Source: Ottelia alismoides
Lineage: Eukaryota; Streptophyta; Magnoliopsida; Alismatales; Hydrocharitaceae
NCBI GenBank assembly: GCA_037367405.1
Contig: JAZKJV010003124.1
Span: 372,001 to 436,000 of the forward strand
Direction of reading: 5' to 3'
DNA length: 64,000 bases
Part shown: positions 57,626 to 64,000 of the stretch, piece after piece
Numbering within the stretch: position 1 is the first letter of the stretch
Layout of the letters: each line of letters starts with the position of its first letter
Translations under genes and position numbers: made by a program
The notes under the pieces: generated by a model
Seen by the model: only the letters and a program-made list of their open reading frames with translations
What the model was told of the DNA's origin: nothing
The model's database searches: none

Positions 57626-59027
57626 GTGTATATATTACATATATACTTTCCCCATAGCTCATACTTTCGCATTTTTCACGTATTTTTGTATATATTATGC
57701 AATAATTATGGGGTGGGTAAAAATTGAAAGAAATTGTAAAATTCATGTATATTGTATAATATTGTATAATTTGTATAATTCTTGTAAAAAAATAATACTT
57801 TTGTAAAAATTGTTGTAAAATGGAGGTATACATAAAAAACGACTTCTTATTTACTCTTGCATATCATTCTTGCATTGTGAAAAAAAGAGTCTTGCATTTC
57901 ATTCATCTCTGTAGCATGTCATCTGCATATCATGCATATGCAAGTGGAAAGCTAGTGGGTTCTAAACCAAGTTATGAATAGATGTTGAGGATGGATTTGA
58001 TTTAACCTTAATCTACCTAATTTCAGAGGAACCTTATAGGAACTTTAGTTAAGATTTTCAGGTTAAGTGACTTAATTCTTTGAGTCTGCAAGTCTATGTT
58101 CACATGTCATCTTGATTGGTCTAAGTAGAATATTTCGTGCACACGCATGATTCTTTTAGACAATGACCTAACTTGGACAAGCACCATGCATGTATCTCTT
58201 CATTGATGAGGTAGTGAGGAGGTAGAATCCTTTGGCCTGGAGTAGCACAGGGTGGAAACGCCCGTTCTCCTCTAGGGAGGGTAGTGGAACTCAACCTAGT
58301 CTGGTGGTGTTGATGTCTAAGGACGGGATGTTGTGGGTTGCAATAATGCATCAAAAGAGGGATATTCTACTGGCTCAAGAAGAAAAACTCCTTACGTACA
58401 TGTTGTATCTTTTATATTAGTTCAAAAAAAAGAGAACTCCAAAAAAATGGGCATGCCTGATTGAAAATAAAATACATGTCGGAGTATGTATATTTGCAAG
58501 GCATATGCTTCAGAGCCTCATACCATAGAAGCCTGCAGCTGGATGACTTGACTACACTGGTCAAGCATCCTAGGATAGGTAGCTATACTGGCTACCGTCC
58601 ATTCTTCTCTCCACCCCCTCTTCTTGAGCCGGTTGCACTTGAACTTAGAAGGGAATATCTCGTTCCTCGAGGAAAGAGTTATTGGACTGAAGAATTAGAG
58701 TTACCTTGTTAGAGGAGTCCGGTTCTTTGTCATTTCTGATTTGGAGAGCTATGTTCCACTTACACAGTACAAGTAAGATTCATAGTCATCCAGAAATTTG
58801 CTTATGAGGATTTGTTCTGACGTGACTATTGAGGCGTCTTGAATAGAAGACTTGTGGAACTTAAAGGCTGTTAAGTCCTAAATTCAATTCACAATAAGGT
58901 TCCACTACATTATTAATCCAAAGATTGAGTAAAGCTCCATTTTCACCTTTTGTTCATGACCTTGGTATGAAAACCAAAATCATTTCACTTTTGCATTTCA
59001 TTTTAGTTGCTTGGGGATGAGCAAGGT
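57626..59027 (+). other. Element F 3' region with conserved block
   Basis: 58461-58712 is open for 83 codons and includes LQLDDLTTLVKHPRIGSYTG and YRPFFSPPPLLEPVALELRR. The same stretch in E keeps LQLDDLTTLV and IGSYTGYRPFFS but stops soon after. It may be a decayed small gene between pol and the LTR (the place of env-like ORFs in Athila) or an RNA element. The rest is noncoding. Confidence 0.55.
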
Positions 59028-59041
59028 TTAAGTATAGGGAT
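59028..59041 (+). promoter_or_regulatory. Polypurine tract of element F
   Basis: TTAAGTATAGGGAT directly before the 3' LTR, preceded by GGGGATGAGCAAGG. It shares AAGTATAGGG with the hairpin arms upstream. Confidence 0.8.
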
Positions 59042-60873
59042 TAATGAATCTGTGATTCGTCACTCTAAAATATGAAAATAGAGCTTTGTTCTGAAGTAAT
59101 TATCTTAATATTTCTACTTATATTGCATAATTATCATCATGCATGTATTAATAAAATGTGCATTTTTGCATTCATATCTGCATGAAATAAGAAGCCCAAT
59201 TCACTTGTAAAAATCACTTGTAAATATCATATATATTTTTTATACTAAATCCAAATCCAATAAAAATAACTCTATAGTGTATATATTACTAACACTAATA
59301 AAAGAAAAAAATCAAAAAAATACTAATTTATAAAATTGACCAATAAATCTCGAGTCCAACTTTGAAACTAGAAGTCTTAAATGTGCATATATCTCTCATA
59401 CAATGTTTGATTTAGGTATACTCACTTTTAAAGTAATATATATTCAAAGACCTTCAAAACAAGACCAATTTCATCAAAATCGGAGACCATATGTGAAACT
59501 TGAGTTTTGGGCCCCTATTGTATATTGTACATATTGACCAAAATACCCTTGTATTTTATCCTTTTATTTTCTTAATTATTAAAAATCCAAAAAAATTAAA
59601 TTATAAATATTCCTTTCATATTTTCTCTATTTTCATTTCGATTTTTTTTCTTATTTAAAAATTAAAAAAATGTAAAAGATAAAAATGTGGCATTTTAACC
59701 TATGAGGTACCACCCAAAATACACTTTGTATAGATGATTTCATTTGATTTTCAGTCCTTCACAAAAGTTGTAGATCTCTTGGAGACGAGCGACTGTTGTG
59801 TTGAATATTTTTTTATTTGACCTCTTTTGATATTTCTTTTTTGATTTTTCTTTTGATTAAAATTTAGATTTTTCTGGAAGTAACACGTGGCCGTTCCTGA
59901 GCTACCATGTGTCGCCTCCTCCTTTCCCCACTTATTGCACTTAGCTCCTTCATTCGGGACCGTTGGATGAAGAGATATTTCATCAACGACCTAGATCTCT
60001 TCTACTATCTCTCTTTCTTTCTCTCTCTATTCCATTCCACTTCCATCCATGATCTTCACCCTTCCTACAAACCTATACACGGCCATCTCCCCCCGCACCT
60101 CCAGTTGCAGCGGTTGCAACCGCAACCCATCCTCACGCGGCCATCCGTCCCTCTCCCTCCTCCACTTTCCTTTCCCAACCTCCTCTGCCCTTCTCGCAGC
60201 GACTCTCTGCACGATTTCTTTCTCTCGATCCCTCACGACCTCCTTTAAAAAGCAGGACGCCCACACCTCACATATCATCCACCATTATAGAAAGAGCCAC
60301 CTAGCTCCGATCTCCCCATCACCGACTATGAGAGTCGTGAGCGACGACCGTGCCCCGTCGGCGACATCAAAGGCTCCCCTAAGCCTTGTTGCAGCTTCGA
60401 TCCGATGGGTTGCTCGAGCTTCGTGACACATCATCAGACGTCACTAGAGGTAATGACCGGGAGCAAACTCGATCCACTCCACATTCCGAGGCAAAGCAAT
60501 CCCATGTATTCTCTTTCTCTCTGCCCCTTCCTGCTATTCTTCTTTATTCTACTCTTCATTTTCTCTTTCTCTCTCCAATCCACCTTCATCCATCCTCCAA
60601 ATCACAAATATTTTAACACTTTCACGGATGAATCACATGTTGAGAACACAATGGTGATTTCTATTGAATTTTCTGAGAAAATTTCTTAAACCAATTAATA
60701 TGAAATTTAAGCCAGCAAAATAAACCCATTAAGTCCCCCTGCTCACAGGGGAACTTCCTTTGTTTTGTACGCTCCTTCGCTACCTCCCCACACAACATCC
60801 ATTCACTTCCACGGCCATCACAACTTTAACCATCTCTTTCCCCTCGGTTGACATTACCTCGATCGCAACTCCA
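59042..60873 (+). mobile_element. Element F 3' LTR, truncated
   Basis: It begins TAATGAATCTGTGATTCGTC (the usual TG is TA) and matches the 5' LTR from 30092 to 31869 and 32976 to 33036. Homology ends at CGCAACTCCACTTT, where minus-strand pol sequence of element G starts. The open frames at 59907-60248 and 60049-60426 fall in LTR sequence and are not genes. Confidence 0.85.
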
Positions 60874-61594
60874 CTTTCTTGAATAGGAAAGACCAATCAG
60901 GTGGCTCTAGGATAGGAGCATGAATGACCAAATCTTTGAACTAATAAAATGATTGGAGAACCTTCTTATCAACACTGAATTCGGTCTCCTTGCATAACAA
61001 TTTTGTAAAAGGTTGACCAATCTTGTTGAAGTCCTTGATATATCTTCTATAGAAACAAACGTACCCAAGGAGTGACCTCATATTCTTAACTGTTCGAGGT
61101 GGCTCAAGTTTGTCAATCACGTCCACCATTGTCGGGTCGACTTCCTTGCTATGCTTGGAAACGACATGGTCCAACAGCATTCCTTCAGTGATCATGAAGT
61201 GGCTTTTTTCCCATGACAACACCAGATTGACTTCAAAGTATTTCTGAAGCACTCGATCTAGGTGCACAAGACAAGAATTGAAACTGTCATCATAAACTAA
61301 GAAATCATCCATGAAACCCTCGAGAAATCTACCGACCATATTGGCAAAGACGACTAACATGCACCTTTGAAATGTGGTAGGGGCATTATACAATTCATAG
61401 GGCATTCTCTTGAAGGCATAGATGTTGAACGAACATGTAAATGTAGTCTTCTCTTGATCTTCAGATGCGATCACCACTTGGTTGTAGCCAAAGTACCCAT
61501 CTAGAAAGCAAAAGAACTCTTTTCTTGCCAATCTTTCAAGCACTTGATCGATGAATGACAAAAGAAAGTGATCCTTCTTGATTGTTGAATTCAT
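60874..61594 (-). pseudogene. Element G reverse transcriptase fragment
   Basis: 217 codons are open at 60941-61594. It carries RKEFFCFLDGYFGYNQVVIA with the first catalytic Asp kept, TTFTCSFNIYAFKRMPYELY, NAPTTFQRCM, FLEGFMDDFLVYDDSF with the FMDDF active site, and FYRRYIKDFNKIGQPFTKLL. PPDWSF near 60880-60900 marks the start of RNase H, where the element is cut. It is homologous to the F RT but clearly diverged. It lacks the fingers N-terminus in frame. Confidence 0.85.
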
Positions 61595-62091
61595 ACATTG
61601 ATAATCAATACAAACACATCATGGTGTCGGTACTCAAGTAGAAATCTCCTATCCTTGGTCATTGGTAACCGTAGTGATAGTTGATTTCTTTAGAACTACA
61701 TGCAATGGGCTCACCCACTTTGAATGAATTCATTTTGTTCGGTTTGACTTGAATCTTCTTCGAATAAGTTGGTCAATGAATCTGACTTTGTCTCCTAGTT
61801 AGAAAAGGAGTAGGATTGAAATGTGCTATCCATGTCCTCCTTCGAAGAGAGGATTTCTTGTGTCAAAATGTCGTTCAACGAGATCTGTTGATTCTGATAT
61901 CCATAATAATGTCACAATCTTCTGCTCGTAGTTTGACTTGCCTTCATCAAATGTGCTCTCTGTGGCTTTTGGTTCATTGATCATGTCCATAGTGACTCGT
62001 TCACTGCAGGAGTGGAACGTGATATTACCATCCCATAATCAACTACCACTTTGGCAGTTCGAAGGAACGACCGATCAAGAATAATCGGGGT
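61595..62091 (-). pseudogene. Element G protease-RT spacer
   Basis: Broken frames between protease and RT. KWVSPLHVV-like and NQIHSKWVS-like residues near 61690-61730 belong to the RT fingers. Nothing else can be claimed. Confidence 0.45.
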
Positions 62092-62450
62092 CTAGAATAA
62101 TGGTGCAGGTGAATCCATGTTCAGGACAACAAAGCCCACTAGGAAGCGAGTATCCCGCACGATTAGGATAACATTCTCTAATAAACCTCTGGGCCGCTTA
62201 ATGGATCGATCATCAAACCGAAGGATCATGCGTGTGGATTTAAGTGGACCCAGCCTGAATTCCTGAAGTAATGGTGAGTCCATGAGGTTTATAGAGGAAC
62301 CGAGCAAGGTTCGCTCGAAAATCTAATCAAAAATTTCACAGCTGATCAAAGGTGCTCCTTTGTCTAACTTCTTTGGCAGAAGATCACCAATAGCATTCAT
62401 CGTGGACATGGTTAATGTGTGTTTCTCTCCTTGACTGCATCTATTCTTGC
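62092..62450 (-). pseudogene. Element G aspartic protease remnant
   Basis: LLGSSINLMDSPLLQEFRLG, MILRFDDRSIKRPRGLLENV and LVGFVVLNMDSPAP, then IILDRSFLRTAKVVVDYG past a stop. The D-T/S-G active site has lost its Asp (TLLGSS) and GRPFL reads DRSFL. Confidence 0.78.
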
Positions 62451-62454
62451 GAGG

Positions 62455-62680
62455 CTAACTCTTTGATGTACATGCTTCTTTCGAAGCTTTCTTCACAGGA
62501 GGCATGTATTCCATGGCCTTTAACAACAACATTTCAAGAACAAGATTTTGAATAATCTTAACAATGCTAGGATCAAACAATGCACTAATTTTGTTTCCTT
62601 TCATTTTTGTAGTGTTGAGTTGAGCTACCACACAATCTACCCAAAGCACCCTAGATTCATTATTCATTTAGGTTATTATC
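62455..62680 (-). pseudogene. Element G gag-protease linker remnant
   Basis: A 70-codon frame with LFDPSIVKIIQNLVLEMLLL and YMPPVKKASKEACTSKS, resembling the basic linker before the protease in E (PLPKKRKRRSRSE). No gag capsid is seen upstream. Confidence 0.5.
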
Positions 62681-62689
62681 TTTAATTTT

Positions 62690-64000
62690 ACCTAAGTAGG
62701 GTAGTCTTGTTGGAAGCCTTACTCCCCGTGATGTGGGTCTCTTTCCATCGCTCAAAAAAAAACTTGTTGTAGTTGTCATCTCTAGCATTCCGTAGTTTTC
62801 ATGTATACATATGGTAGAAGATTAGCACATATCTTGAAGTATTTTCAAGTGCTTCAACTCTGAATCACCATGTGAATTGCACCTATCTGTTTTTCGAAAC
62901 ATTATATGTTCTCATCTCTGCTTCTTAATTTAACCTAGTAATGCTTGACTCAGATTTAAGTTACATAGTATAAGTAGGATCACCATTTGTAGCATGCTAA
63001 TTATATTAAAGAATTAAAAAGATTACAAATCACTATACGCCGCTCCCAATGGTTAAATACATATGAATTAGCATTAAGCATCACAAACTTGTTAAATATA
63101 TCATTCACTAGGGTCATGTGTCATGTTCACAACAGACTAAAGTCGTGTTTCGGATCATGAAGTTATCGTAAGGTATGCCATTCATTTCAAAAACTTTAAA
63201 CATATTTTCATGATTGTACGAGATTTTTGTTAATTATGATTACCTTCAAAACGCTTATTTAAACAAAATTTAGAATTTTAGGGGCATATTTTTGTAAATT
63301 TACAAGTAGGCAAACGTACAAATTGAATAAAAGGTGTTGACTTTCCTTGCAAAATACGTAAATATTCACGATAGAATATGTGAATATTAATGTGAATACT
63401 GATACAAAAAAATGGCCAGAACAGGAACATTAATGCATAGTATTCATCTTTAATCGAGTTTGCACAGATGTTTTAGAAATTAGATATATGAATATTCACG
63501 CGAAGTTTGAGTGACACGATTTCCCTATTGCTTTAAGGTTTCGTGATCTATGCAATCATGATTCCAGTTTTAAAATCCAGTGGTCGGAGTTTCGAGATAA
63601 ATTTCAGAGGACTAAACATAAAAATCATGAGAGATATTTTACCTGATTGTCTCATTTGAATCAAATCATAAATAATTCGTCCCAAAATTATAGGTGTAAT
63701 TCATGTACTTGTACATCTAAAATGCTCCACTCTCGAATTTTGAATCGGACATCCAGAATTATATAGCACAAAACCTATTATATTTTTGGACGTAATTTAC
63801 ATAAAATCAATTGGATCATTTTAGATATGATCTAACGCGAACCACTTTTGATCACTTCATGATTTAAAAATCTTACTGAACACAAGCATATGATTAGCAA
63901 TATCATTACAATGAAAATCTGCATTATAGCAACTTTGAATGGTAAGAGAATGAATATATAACCTTTGGAATTCTTCCCCCACGTTATACCTTCAACTTGG
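62690..64000. other. Unassigned sequence
   Basis: No long frame, exon-like structure, transposon end or RNA gene recognised. It may be an LTR or leader of element G's family or intergenic DNA. Confidence 0.5.

Overview
This window is plant nuclear DNA. The evidence is a split LRR receptor-kinase gene with plant-type exon structure, a tRNA-derived SINE next to its RTE-type LINE, short terminal-inverted-repeat elements with hAT- and Mutator-like target duplications, and very large Ty3/gypsy elements with Athila/Tat-like pol signatures. Most of the sequence is transposon-derived. Introns of about 6 kb and nested retroelements suggest a large, repeat-rich flowering-plant genome. I cannot name the species.

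Region 1 (about 1-17.35 kb): the 5' half of one real gene on the minus strand, an LRR-VIII-type receptor-like kinase. Exon 1 encodes the signal peptide, exon 2 the WN...CDCSYNN...CHIT N-terminal segment, and seven 72-nt phase-2 exons each encode one leucine-rich repeat. All joins keep one open frame. The remaining repeats, the malectin-like domain, the membrane segment and the kinase are not seen and should lie to the left of the window. The introns contain an RTE LINE (150-2415) with a SINE inside it, a second SINE with a 19-bp target duplication, a partly inverted second LINE, a gag fragment, several TIR elements and a 1.27-kb tandem duplication. A TATA box lies at 17341-17347.

Region 2 (about 17.7-30.1 kb): a Mutator-type MITE with a perfect 9-bp target duplication, then two diverged long LTRs (L1 18149-~21830, L2 22322-~25690). 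L2 is followed by a decayed plus-strand gag-protease-RT region (element H) that stops at 30091, where element F is inserted.

Region 3 (30.1-60.9 kb): element F, an old plus-strand Athila/Tat-like element. It has a 5' LTR carrying a nested hAT element, a PBS at 35752, decayed gag, protease, RT, RNase H and integrase, a 3' region, a PPT and a truncated 3' LTR. Element E (43322-56973) is inserted in the minus orientation at the end of the F integrase, with a perfect 5-bp duplication (CATAG). E has two 3.8-kb LTRs and a 6-kb interior that encodes only a proline-rich leader, a protease-like domain and an acidic repeat ORF. It has no RT, RNase H or integrase, so it looks non-autonomous.

The most unusual signal is shared by E and F. 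Each carries, upstream of its 3' LTR, an array of short hairpins whose 3' arm copies the polypurine tract (CTAAGTATAGGGGG) beside that LTR. Both arrays end with the same long-loop hairpin and are followed by the same conserved block and then the PPT. I read this as a family-specific 3' module of duplicated PPT-like hairpins carried by a coding element and a pol-less relative.

Region 4 (60.9-64 kb): an abrupt junction to a minus-strand gypsy protease/RT fragment (element G), then 1.3 kb in which I recognise nothing.
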